Assembly (NCBI GenBank): GCA_003117195.1
Contig: BDSI01000029.1
Span: 62,001 to 126,000 of the forward strand
Direction: 5' to 3'
DNA length: 64,000 nucleotides
Source: Eudorina sp. 2006-703-Eu-15
Taxonomy: Eukaryota > Chlorophyta > Chlorophyceae > Chlamydomonadales > Volvocaceae
Shown: in pieces, positions 11,598 through 22,866 of the stretch
Position numbering within the stretch: the stretch's first letter is position 1
How the letters are laid out: each line of letters opens with the position of its first letter
Notes under the pieces: generated by a model
Database searches by the model: none
What the model saw: the letters and a program-made list of their open reading frames with translations, nothing else
What the model was told of the DNA's origin: nothing
Program-made: the position numbers and the translations under genes

Positions 11598-14500
11598 CTA
11601 GGCCGCACCGCCACCGGTGCTGCTGGCGGCGCCGCCGGGGCTCGAGGCGGCCGTGGCGGCGGCGGTGGCGGCCGTGCTGGTTGCAGCGGCGGCCACCGGT
11701 GAGCTCTCAGCCATGGCGCCCGCGGCCCGCGCCGCCGCCTCCGCCGCCCGGGCCTGCCTCCGCCAGTGGCGGTAGTTTTTGACGAGGCAGTCCATGAGGG
11801 GTTGGGCGCCCGGAAAGACGGTGACCATGGCGTTGGCCAGCGGCAGCGCCACAAACTCAAAGAAGCCCACCTGGGTGTCGTACAACACCGGCACGTGGGA
11901 TTTTGGTAGTCGGTTTTGAGGTCTTGGGAAGGTGTGCCGTAAGCTCGATAATCAGAACCGATACAGCGGAGTAGAGGTTCCAATATTCCAATGTTCAGGG
12001 CAAGGCGACTCGCACTATCTATATCATCTGCGTCGCCACCGCCGTGCGCGCCGTGTCGGCAACGGCGGACGGTACCCCGAATTTCGGGTGCTTTCATCCA
12101 CAACCGGCTGTCGAGCTGGGCTCCACTTCTTTCGCAGCTCAGCTCCCCATAAGACGCACCGCACCACACCGCACCGCACCGCACCACACCGCACCGCACC
12201 CCACCTGGCTCTTGCTGACGCCCTGCTTGGCTCGGTCGAACAGGGGGCTGATGGGGAGGCCCGACTGCCGCTCCCGGTCGCCCTGCCTGAAAAACTCCTC
12301 CTCCAGGGCCGACAGCCACCTGCGCCGCCGCACAGTCGTGAGGGGCCGCCGGGTCGGGTCGGGCCGGGGGCGGCGACGGCGGCGGGGTGGTGGTAACACA
12401 CGCGGTGGTGCTAACGTACGGGGTCGCTCCCCGAGGCGGGCCCCTGGACCCCTTAAAGCCCCCCTTTGCCTCCCCCTCTGTAGCGAAGCCCCACACCAAC
12501 CTCTGGTGGACCGTCATGTCCTTGGCCAGGTGCCCCAGATCCGCCACCTTGAGCGCCACCTGCAGACTCAGCAGCCGCTCCGTATCGTCCTGGGGTTTCG
12601 GAGCTTCCACAGCCGGTGAGGACGGGGTGGCGGCGCCGGCGCCGGCGGGCAGGTCGCCCTCCCGGATCTCCATTTGGACGCTGGGAGCACGCGTGCGGGG
12701 GAAGGGGGTCCCCAGGACGGTGCGGAGATGCATGGGAGGGGGGACGGGGCGGGGCGGGGCGGGGCGGGGCGGGGCGGGGCGGGGCGGGGCGGGGCGGGAC
12801 CGCAGGGAAGAGGGGGGCAAGTGGAGGGCGGGGCTGGAGGGGCAGAGTTGAGGCAAACTAACAATGCCCCGGCGTGACCCCCGCCCTCGCTTGCTTGACA
12901 GCACCACCACCACCACGAATATAAGCACCACCACCACCACCACCATCACCACGGCTTCGGCACAGCGCGTACAGCTGTTGCCAGGAGGGGGTATCCTGTC
13001 CGCAAGGAGGGAGTCATCGGTGCAAAGCCAATACGGTACCACCACTGCTGTCACCAGCAGGATTACATGCACGCGGTCAACCCATCGGTTCCAGAACCCC
13101 TCCTAGCTCGTGGCCCCCCATAAGCACTCCTGGCCAAAGCTGCGCTCTCGAAGGTCGAAGGTGCCGTAACCCTACGTACTTGGCGAGCCGGCCCCCGGGC
13201 GCGGACTTCAGCAGGTCTCCCCCGGACGACGAGTTGGGCACGTCAAAGGCCTTGGCGCTGTGCAGCCGGTGCACGGTGTTGAAGTGAGTGAGGGTGGAGA
13301 AGTGCTGCTTCATGTCGGTGGCCAGGACCAGCTCAATCACCTGGGCCGGGGGGGGAGAAGGTCGGTTTGTCGGTGAGGGGCGGGGGGAGGAGGGAATTGC
13401 AGAACGGTAAAGAATGAAATAGGCCCGGAGGGGTATTCTGGGTGAGGATCTTGTCGTAGTGCTATGTATAACACGACGACGGGTATCCTTAAGTACTTGC
13501 CGGTAGAAAAGGTGTTAGGTCCGGAGATTGACCCGGGGCGGCGTCCCGCCCCTTGCACATCTCGAAGCACACAGCCGATGGCACATACAGATGCAGATTG
13601 GGAGCAGGCGAGCAGCAGCAGGGTTGGTGTGCGGGCGGGCGTGTGCGGCGGGTCTCAGTCATAACAGGCAAACCCCTAACCCCCGCCCCTCCGCCCAGGA
13701 AAAACGCTGCCCCGCACCATCGGCGCTCCCCCCGGCGGCAGCACCCGCACCCGCACCCGCACCGCCGCCCCCTGCGCTCACCTGCTTCCGGAACAGGGCG
13801 CGCTCCGTCTGATTGAGGGTCGAGGTGATGTCCAGGTCGGGGTCGTTGTGCAGCAGCTCGAAGGCGGCGGCGCAGTGGTGGTTCTCCAGCGGGGACCGGT
13901 CGTTGTACCGCAGCGCCAGGCCGTCGCTGGTGGCGATGAGGAAGTCACCGGTCAGCCCGGGGTGGCCCAGGTCGTGGATGATCTGCGGAGGGAGGGGCGG
14001 GAGGGGCGGGTCATGGAGAGTGCCGGGCGGGAGGGCGGAGGGGGGTTCAAATGTGGGGCGTGTGTTCGTAGGCCGGCAAGGCAGGCGTGCGCGATGTGCC
14101 ATGGGCGTAGCAGCGCCCAACAGTTGCCAATATGTGTACATAAATATCACAATGCCCCGCCCGTAAGTGATGTCGCGAAAGCGCTGTCGATCTGACGCAT
14201 GCGTGCGTGTGGAAGTGTGTTTAGGAGGAAGGAACTCCGATCTGACACGGAGCTGCTGTACCAGCAGGACCGCCCTGTGCGCGCGGGGCGTGTCTGTGCC
14301 GTAAGGTATGACATGTACGACATGGTACGACACGAAATACACCGAGGTGCGACACCGCCCCGCGCCCTCCTCACCGCCGCAAAGTACGCCGCCAGCAGCC
14401 CCAGCGGGTCCAGGTAGTGCACCGTCAGCTGCGTGGCGTGGAGCAGCACGTGCAGGGTCTGGAGCACGTCGGCGGCGTGTGTGGCGTTGTGGTAGGGGTT

Positions 14501-16444
14501 GTCGACGTAGCAAGACTCCAGTCGCCGGAGCAGCCTGCAGGGATACGTCCCCACATCCGCATCAACCAACCAAAGAGGCGGTTGGGACTTTCCTTTGTCT
14601 CAACACAACTGGCTCCGGAGCCCACTCAAATGGTACTAAGGATGAATGGATGATACAACACACGGTACTCAAAGGTGGGACCGGGGTTTCCGTCGGATGC
14701 CGACGGCCTGACCGTAGAGAACACCGCCGGGCGGGGCCGCTCCGCACCCCAACGGTCCGCAAGCAATCCAACGGCGCCGCTTGCTGTGTTGCGTGGTGTC
14801 TAGTTGCACGCGCCATGCACGGGTGGGTGGCTGGGTGCCTGGATGGCGAACGACGTCGGGGTGCAGCCTGTCGCACGGCATCGGAGGCCGCAGCAGCCGG
14901 AGAGGGCCATGGGGGCAGGGAGAGGGCCAAGTGTTTGTCGTACCTGGCCAGCCGCACGCCGTTGATTCCGAATTTCGAGATCAGGCCCGCGCGTTGCATC
15001 ACGAAGAACCCAAGCACCGACAGGGCGTGTCCTTGTGTCTCCCGATGTAGGGCCCACATGTCGAACTGCCAGCTGGTGTAGGCCTGGGACAGGAGCCGCT
15101 CCACCTGTGTGATAAAAGTGTGGGGGAAGTGTGGTGAAAGTGTGAGAGAAGTGTGGGGGAAAGTGTGGGGAAGGGGGAGGGGTCACACCATCTTATGCGT
15201 TTAGAGAACATCCTGCTTTCAGTCGTCCCGGACGCGCCCTCAACGGTAGGCAGCGAAACCGCGTCCCTTCCGAAGCGGAGCCTACACGGCCCACCTCTCC
15301 GAAATCCACCGGCGGCAGCGGACGACTCAGCCCCACCCGCGCCCCGCAGCTGGGTACCGACGTCGTGTCATCGTCGGGGCCGCAGCGGGTCCCCGTCCTC
15401 TCGGAAGCGTCAGCCTCCCTCGTTGCATCCATCGAGCCGCTCCGAGACGCGCGGAGCACGCTCGCGGCTGTGGCGCGGAGCCGGCTGAAGCGCCTCATTG
15501 ACGCCAGAGACATGAGGCCGCCGCCGGGAGCGGCGGCGGCGGCGGCGGCGGCCTTTGCGGCGGCGGCGGCGGCGGCGGCCGCCGCCGCCGCGGCTTCGCC
15601 AGACCGGAACACGGCCTCCGAACTCGCACGTCGTACACGCACGCCCGTCATGCTAAACGGGCGTCGCATCAGGAAATCCACCGCCGTACTCCCGCCGCTG
15701 CACTGCACCGCCGGCGACTCCTGCGTCACCGCCGTCGATTTGCGGTGCTTGCGGCCGCCGTCGCCGTCGCCTGGCGGGTAAGCGGTCGCCGCCGCCGCGG
15801 CCGCCGCCGCCGCCAGCCGCTGAGCTGCCGCCGCCAGCGCCGAGGTTGGCGCCTGGCCCTCGCCCCTGGCTTCACATGACTTGGCGTTGTGCGGTCGGAA
15901 ATTCGAGAACGACACGTGCCGTCGTATCATTCGGCGGCGGGCGGGCTCGTCCGCGACCTGTGCCTCGGTGCTGACCGGCGGCGGCGGCGGCAGAGGCAAT
16001 TGCGGCGATTGCGGTGCCAGCGGCGGCCGCTGCAACAAGGAGGGGATCCGAGGGACCACGCACGGCGACGGCGGCTTCGGTTTGCCGACGGCGGCTGCAG
16101 AGGACGTCCTGCCACTGAAGCGCGGGGCCAGCGCCAGCATTTGCTCGTCGTACACCTGCTCCTCCTCCTCGCCGCCGATCAGCGCTGCCTGGTCGCCGGA
16201 AGCGGTGATCATGTGCACGCCGGCGGCGGCGCCGCCGCCGTCGACTGCGACTGCGACTGCGACGCATGACATGTCCGCCAACGCCCTGCCAGTGGCATTA
16301 GCGCTGCCGCCGCCGCCCCCGCCGCCGCCGGTCGCCATCGGCGGTGGCCGCGGAGACTCAGGAACCCGCAGCAGCAGCAGCTCCGTTCCCGTGTCGGAAT
16401 TGAGCACCGCAGGAGGCCCAGCGGCGGCGGAGGCGGCGGAGGCG

Positions 16445-16478
<34 letters not shown>

Positions 16479-18384
16479 GTGGGCTCCCCGCCGTGGCATC
16501 CCACGACCCCGACGTCCTGCCGGCTGCGCCGCCGCGTTTCGTAACTGTCAACGACCTCAACACAGTCGAGATCAACGAGGATGTTGGGCGGGCCGATCCG
16601 CCCGCTGACGGCGTTTCTTCGAGCGGCGACGCGAGCGCCTGATTGCTTGACGACGCCGGCACCTGCGGCGCCGCCGTTGGTACGACAGGCGGCTTCAGGG
16701 CTGACGCCGGATCGACGCCGTCGTGATCGTCGGCGATGACCTCCTCGAGCGTGGCGGTGGTGATGTGCTGCATCGGAGCGCTGATGTGGGGGATCGTGCT
16801 GAGGAAGAGGGCCGGCGGTTGCGTGTTGGTGTTGGTGTTGGTGTTGGTGGCGGTGGCGCGGCTGGGGTTCGTGATTGTGCTGCTCGCCATGAGGGCGCTA
16901 CAGTCTGTACGGCTGAGGGAGCGAGTGGGGCCGTGCTCGGACAGCGGGGCCTGCCGAAGCGGCGGCGGCGGCAGCGGCGGCGGCGGTAGCAGCAGGCGGC
17001 GCGTGGGGGAGCCGGCGGCGGCGGCGGCGGGCCGCCGCGGCGGCGCCGCCGCCGGCGCGGCGGTGGATGCGACGGAGCCCGCGGCGGCTGGCGACAGGAG
17101 GAATGCCACGGCGCCAGAGACGGAGCTTATGTCGTACTTCACAACGGAGGACGACGGCCTTTCAGCCCCGTCGGCGTCGCCGTCGGCGTCGGGGCCGCCG
17201 GCGCGGCTGTGGTAGCCACTCAACAGCTCGGGTGCCATCAGCTGCCGCATCAGCGCTTGCGCCACGTCGTCCTGCGGGGGATGGTGCGATGAGCCCCGGG
17301 GGGTGCACGTCCTGGCGATGGTTGGAGAGGCACAACCGCGGAGCCATTGAGGCGATGTGCCATGCCGCATTTGGCCTCGAAGGGCGAAGTGGAAGGGTCG
17401 GGTCGGGTCGGGTCGGGTCGGGTCGGGTCGGGTCGGGTCTAGTTGCGCTGGGGAATGGCAAAACGGAGTGGTAAGATGTGCCGAGACCCGGTGGCAATAG
17501 TACTAAATAGGCTGCGGAGGCACGGGCACACTTGACCGTCTCCTACAAGACAGGCCGTGTGCTTATCAAGGGAGCAGCGTGCATAACCAGGACGTGAGGA
17601 CGTGTGGGTTTACGCGCCGCAGTCCCCCGACGGCGGCCAGTTTCGAAACATGGCCCCCGGGATCCGTATGCGCAGCCGAGGTACCGCCCGCCCGCCCGCC
17701 CGCCCGCCCGCCATCCTCCATCAACCCCCCGCAGCCCGGCCCATAGCCCGGCCCGCAGCCCCGCCCCATCCACGCACATCCATCACTGCCTGGTTGATCT
17801 GATGGCGCATGTTCAGCGGCTCGTACAGGTCCCTCTGGCCCAGCAGCGCCGACCGCAGCAACACCAGGTCGGTCAGGGGCGGCAACCGCCCCTCCATCAG
17901 GTCCCCCAGCAGCTCGATCAGCATGTCGGCGGGGGTGTCTGCGCACCGGACATGCAGCGCGCAGCAGCAGGCAGTGGGTCGGATCTTTGGTGGCGGAGCC
18001 TTTGCGTTCAAGGAATACCGTATGCTGACCTAAGCCGCTGTGCGCCGTCCTCGCCAACGCCTTGCGCAGTTCAAGCCAAAGCCACATACGAAGAGTGTTT
18101 CCGCCTAGGGGCCGCCTCCAACGTCCTGCTAGCTTTGCTGGAGGCAGAGGAGCGGCTGTCGGGCAGGGCGCGGCGTCCGGTCGCTGTAGGCTACAGCCTA
18201 CAGGCCACGTGCTGCAGTTTTTAAACCCGCACTCACCCATATCCCGCTGCCGTCCCACCACCAATTTGGACGATGGCATCGGCGTCGTCACCCTCAGCTC
18301 TGGAAGCAGCTGTTTGGGCACCACCGACTCCAGTAACATCTGGTTCTCGTGCCTGTGCGGCAACAAGCCGTGATGTGGCAGACA

Positions 18385-18416
<32 letters not shown>

Positions 18417-21400
18417 CGGACAGGTAGGCAGGCACGGGGTGAGAGCTCATGTCATGGGGCCCCGGGGCCGGTCCCCCATTCGGCCAGCGCTCCTGGACGA
18501 TGCTTGCCTTTCAGCGTCCGTGCAGGCGTTATGGTTTGGTTCGGTTCGGTTCGGTTCGGTTCGGGTCACCTTCCGACGGCTGGGATGACGCACGGCAATG
18601 GGAGTGATGGATCGCACGACGGTTGTACATTCTAAGTCAGGCTCCCTTCATCTGGTGGGTACCCAGCCGCCAACATAAGGCTCACAACGTCAGGGGCAGG
18701 ACCAGCCCCAGCGCCTTGCGAGGTTGCCTCTGACACGCCGTACATTGAGTTAGTACGGCATAACTGTACCTGGCCAGGAGCGCGACGAGCACCAGCGAGG
18801 CGATGGCCACCGACACCACAACCACCGCAACGAGCAGCCCGCCGAAGCTGCCGGGGCCCCAGCCGGAGTCCGCCGACACGTACAGCACCCACTGCAGCGG
18901 GTAAGGGGGTGGTGGGTGGTGGGTGGGTGGTGGGGTCAAACGGGGTGGTGTGGTTTGTGCACTGCCTGTCACGGAGAGCCAAGAAAACATGGCGGGCAGT
19001 GCTTGCAGCGGCCCCGCGCTGCTGATGTGGAAACTACAAACTTGGAGACAGTACGGTATGGAATTAGAGACCATGGGGATCACCGGGATCCGCAACCGAC
19101 GGGTGTGGACAAACAAGAGTGGGAGCGGAGGCGAACGATTGGCGGCGACCGGGAAGGAACATCATCGGCATCTGCACCAGCATCGGCATCTGCACCAGCA
19201 TCGGCATCTGCACCAGCATCGGCATCAGAGGGCGCCGGCCCGCCGCCGGCCCAGGCCCGGCGGTGGTTACTGCAGGGCGGCTAGGATGCGGATCGGAGGC
19301 CGACGGCCCAACCTGCCTGTGGCCGCGTGGGGCCCCGTGAGCCGGCCCACGGGCCCCCTCCTCAACCCATGACCGCATCCCCACTCCCCACTCCCAGCCC
19401 ACCCACCCGCCCCCGCCCCCACCGCACCGCACCCCGCCGGATCGCGGTGTGTCTAGCTGGCACACACAGGGATGGAGCGGGGCTCCCGCCGCCCTCCCTG
19501 GCGCCCTGCTTTCCTCCCTGGCGTCATCCGTTTCTCCCTGGCGCACATCGCGGTGGAACCGCGTCACCTGCCGTCAAATGTCCTTGGCGCATCCGCCATT
19601 CCGTGACGTGAAACAAGCTGGAGCTGCAGTCGACGATTTCGGTTGGCGCCTATACGGGTGGCGCCTATTGATAGGGGCCTATGGGGTTAGGGGTGAGGGC
19701 TCTTGACTGGGCCCTATGGGGATGGCGGGATGAGCTCACCTGGTCGTTGGGCAGCGGAATGGGAACCACTGCAGGGTTGCTTGGGCTCCGGGAGCTGCGG
19801 GGCAGCGGGGCGGCGGGAAGGATGAGATGCGGGGCGGCGGGAAGGATGAGATGCGGGGCGGCGGGAAGGATGAGATGCGGGGCGGCGCGCCACCGTCAGA
19901 GAACTTCAGCCCAGCCCCTGTCGCCCCGGTGCGCCTGACGCACGACACAGCTCCATCCGTCTCAAGTCAGACAGGCCCGGACCGATGTCACCAAACCCCA
20001 CCGTCGCGCGCACGTACCGTACCGTACATCACGACCACGCACACACGCAGTTTACGATACCTGGCCGCGATGATCCTCAGCTCATCTGACGCCGCATTCG
20101 GCGCCTCCAGTCGGTAGTGGTAGCCCCGGTCCGCCAGGGAGGACAGCCGCGAGGCGCCCGACCCGTGGGTCGTTAGCAGCGCGTCCATCGCCACCACCGA
20201 GGAGATCTGCACACATACGGATAAGGGAGAACCACCCACAGCGCACGGAACCGTACGTGAAGTCAGCCTGGGGGCATCCTACAGCGTTTCCTACTAAGTG
20301 GCGGTGGACGCTTGTCCCCGCAGGCCGATCCCACGGGCCCAGGTGCTGGCATAATGGAGCCGACTGGCCACCTGTTCATGATACTGAGGATGCGCTTACT
20401 GGGAATGCGCTTACTGGGAATGCCCTTACTGGGAATGCGCTTACTGATGGGAGTGGGCGGGTCGGGCGCTGCGAAGGTGTCGTGTGGTGCAGAGTTGTGG
20501 GTCGGTTTCCGGAGGTCGGGCGCGCGACCGACGGTTTCGGAGCGTCGGAGGTCGGACCCGCGGCGCCGCGAGACCGCTGCCGTACATCGCTGTCGGGCGA
20601 CGCGAGGAGTCCGCAAGGGGCCAGGAGGCCACAGGGATCTCCTTAGCAGGGTGCGCGAAGGCTGCCTCAACACGAGGTCGCAAGGGTCGACTTACAAAGC
20701 CCCAGAACGTGGTGTTGGTCGCCGGGTCGAATCCACACGGTTCGCCGCAGCTGGCGGTGAGCACAGACCGCCAACCAAACGTGGCGGAGCCCTCCTCGCC
20801 ACCTCCCGTAGCGCCCTCCGCCCCGGCCCCAGCTCCCGCCCGCGGCTCCGGCCCGGCCGCCGTCGTCAAGGTCTGTTCTTCCGCAGCTGACGACGACGAC
20901 GACGACGAAGACAATGGAGACGACGACGACGAAATTAATGTCGAAAACGAGCGAGTCAAATAGGAGGAGGAGGAGGAAGAAGATGAGGATCCTGGCCCGG
21001 AGCCGTATGTAGCATTGCCGTTGACGTAGAGCGGCATTCGAAAGATGACGCTGCGCCCTCCCTGCACCGGGATCATTGGACCCACCATCGTGAGGGTCCG
21101 CTGCAGGACAGTCCTGACGGCGCCGTCGCGATTGCCCGGCAGGGTGGCTACGGAGGGGTTGAGCCGGGCCGGGTCGGGTCGGGTCGGGTCGGGTTAGGCT
21201 GGAGTAAGCGGGTTGGGTGCGCGGAGTGCGGACGATGGTGGGCCTTATGGGGGGTATCATGCTAAGGCAGCGGCTTGCAGGCCCCCTTGTCAGGGCGCCC
21301 GGTCATGAGGGTGCAGAGCGGGCTCCCAGCCCCCTCGACACATCTCGGCAGGAGCCAGCCAGACCACAAGCTGGCTGCCTCATCTGCGTCAAACCGAATG

Positions 21401-22866
21401 GGACCAGGGACCCGGGCCGCGGCTGCGGAGCTGCAGCCGCGGCCCCGCGGGCCGCGGCCCCACGGCCCATCGCCCGAGCCCTGCACGGCTGCGGCCTGCG
21501 GACGCATGTTTCCGCGCTGCGTTACAGCCGTGCTTACGGCCCCCAGCTCCGCCGGATAGTAGTTGGCAGGACCCCCGCCAGGGCCCCCCGGGGTGCTCAC
21601 AAGCGAAGATGTCAAAGCCGATGAGGTGCTCATAGCCCGCCCGCGGCACCACATCCGCGATAACGCCGCCCGGCACGAACTGCAGCACCTGACTCGACTG
21701 CAAGGGCGCCTGCGAATGGGGTTTGGGTTGGGGGGTTTGTGGGGGCCGCAGTTGTGGTTGCACACGTGGTTGGACCCTCCAGGCGCCCGGGGTGGTTGGA
21801 CCCTCCAGGCGCCCGGGTGGTTGGACCCTCCAGGGAAGGGGAGCACTCGCTCGACCCAAGCGTACGGCCCAAGCGACCTCCTCCCCTCGGCTATCCGGCT
21901 CGGAGCAGCACCACCACGAAGCAGCAGCGAAGCAGCAGCGCCACACCGCCACGGAGCAGCAGGGAGCCGGGCCTGGCGCAAGATAGCTAGGCAGTTGCTC
22001 ACCTGGGCCAGGAGGACGGGCGCAACTGTACGGAACATGTCTTGCGCTGCCGTATAGTACGGCAGCTGGTCGGCCACGAGCGCCGCCAGCAGCTGCACTG
22101 GCAGTGCGGTGCTCAGGACGTTGGCCTGGAGCCACCAGGCGGTGTCCTGGGCGACGCTGGATGCCCGGTCCTGAGGACGGTCGGGCAACCGGAGAGACAG
22201 AGAGAAAGCACAGACGGTCGGACAGAGGGCCGGACACGCAGAGAGACAGACGGTCGGTTGGACAGGTTATGGAGGAACCAGGACGCGTCTTCAGTCCGAT
22301 GGGGTCAGTTGGGCGGTGGCACTGACCGCCTGGTGACAGTGGGCGGGCATTCGTGTCCGTGCCCGGTCGCACGGCGGGCCCCGCGCGCAGCCCGTTGGCG
22401 AGTCTTCCTTTTGCCCCGCGTGGCCCCCATGGTGGCGCTTGGCATTGACGGTTTGTGAAGACCAAGCACTGGTGACCGGTGGTCGCGACGCCATGTAAAC
22501 GGTTTCGGGTACTACGTAGAGCGTATCAGTAGGCTCAGAGGATAAGGATGTAGAGCACCCAGGACCATGTCACCGGCAAAGATGTTAACAGCACCGTGAA
22601 GAGGGCTTCGTAAGGCGACTGACCTTGGCGCTTTCCTCTTCCAGGTGGAACATGCGCGTCAGGCCCCAAACACCAAAACTCAGCAAAACTCCGAGGGTTA
22701 TCAGGGGCCATATGATCGCTGAAGGATATCTTCGAATAATTTTACTGTACGCCTGCGGTCAAGTGCCGGGTTGCAGCAGAAGCCGCAAGGACGAGCTGTC
22801 GCGTTACGGCCTGCAAGGCAGACAGAGGAAGTTGCAGCAGTGTTGTTCTGCGCTTGCAATTACCAT
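11598..22866 (-). CDS. Membrane-anchored CHASE-domain cyclic-nucleotide phosphodiesterase
   Basis: Eighteen minus-strand exons: 22866-22864, 22752-22624, 22170-22003, 21688-21601, 21147-20696, 20206-20056, 19768-19740, 18891-18770, 18352-18237, 17938-17778, 17271-15295, 15104-14944, 14534-14375, 13982-13782, 13340-13180, 12680-12501, 12319-12205, 11870-11598. They total 4647 nt, 1548 residues. TM1 is at about 12-32. A CHASE-like extracellular sensor follows (about 45-340; GYEHLIGFD, TFWGFISSVVAMDALL), carrying a poly-Ser insert. TM2 is at about 356-379. A 659-residue low-complexity exon covers 474-1132. The class I PDE domain runs from about 1140 to 1480: YHNATH at 1200-1205, HDLGH at 1242-1246, LENHH, metal Asp near 1407 in KVADLGH, EEFFRQGD, and the purine-selective Gln in KSQVGFFEF. 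It should hydrolyse cAMP/cGMP on the cytoplasmic side under control of an external ligand. The expected Asn of HDxxHxxxxN is Gly (1251). The ATG-only exon 1 and the exon 6 donor (GTAAAC) are the least certain boundaries. Confidence 0.85.
12746..12795 (-). repeat. (GGGGC)10 / (GCCCC)10 pentanucleotide array
   Basis: Ten perfect GGGGC units lie on the plus strand, hence C-rich in the pre-mRNA, about 65-115 nt upstream of the exon that starts at 12680. The plus strand could form G-quadruplexes. Confidence 0.95.
14069..14197 (+). repeat. Dispersed repeat family A, diverged copy A4
   Basis: Inside a phosphodiesterase intron (14374-13983), this 129-bp stretch keeps the family A order: GGCAAGGCAGGCGTGCG, AGCGCCCAACAGTTGCC, TGTACATAAATATCAC, then GCGAAAGCGCTGTCGATCTG. 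It is clearly older than A1 and A3. Confidence 0.65.
17397..17438 (-). repeat. (GGTCG)n pentanucleotide array
   Basis: About eight GGTCG units on the plus strand, (CGACC)n in the pre-mRNA, in the intron ahead of the large 15295-17271 exon. Confidence 0.95.
18385..18420 (-). repeat. (GGCA)n tetranucleotide array
   Basis: About eight GGCA units on the plus strand read as (TGCC)n in the pre-mRNA, roughly 30-65 nt upstream of the 3' splice site for the exon starting at 18352. Confidence 0.92.
18537..18567 (-). repeat. (GGTTC)n pentanucleotide array
   Basis: Five to six GGTTC units lie in the same phosphodiesterase intron as the GGCA array. Confidence 0.9.
19164..19230 (+). repeat. 18-bp minisatellite (CATCGGCATCTGCACCAG) x3.7
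   Basis: Perfect tandem 18-mers lie in the intron between exons 19740 and 18891. The unit translates on all strands, but no exon continuity supports coding. Confidence 0.92.
19803..19890 (+). repeat. ~25-bp minisatellite x3
   Basis: Three copies of GCGGGAAGGATGAGATGCGG plus GGCG lie in the intron just upstream (minus strand) of the 29-nt exon 19768-19740, so the pre-mRNA sense is pyrimidine-rich. Confidence 0.9.
20391..20446 (+). repeat. 15-bp minisatellite (GCGCTTACTGGGAAT) x4
   Basis: Four near-identical 15-mers lie in the intron between exons ending at 20696 and starting at 20206. One unit has GCCC in place of GCGC. Confidence 0.9.
21163..21195 (-). repeat. (GGTCG)n array abutting a 3' splice site
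   Basis: Four to five GGTCG units on the plus strand become (CGACC)n in the pre-mRNA, directly upstream of the acceptor CCTCCGTAG at 21148. They supply much of its pyrimidine tract. Confidence 0.9.
21763..21832 (+). repeat. 22-bp minisatellite x3
   Basis: Three copies of GGTTGGACCCTCCAGGCGCC lie in the intron between exons ending at 22003 and starting at 21688. Confidence 0.9.

Noticed and set aside
11444..13072. A 542-codon minus-strand open frame
   Set aside because: It runs through several introns; only the stretch 12680-12501 is a real exon in that frame, and the other phosphodiesterase exons there use different frames.
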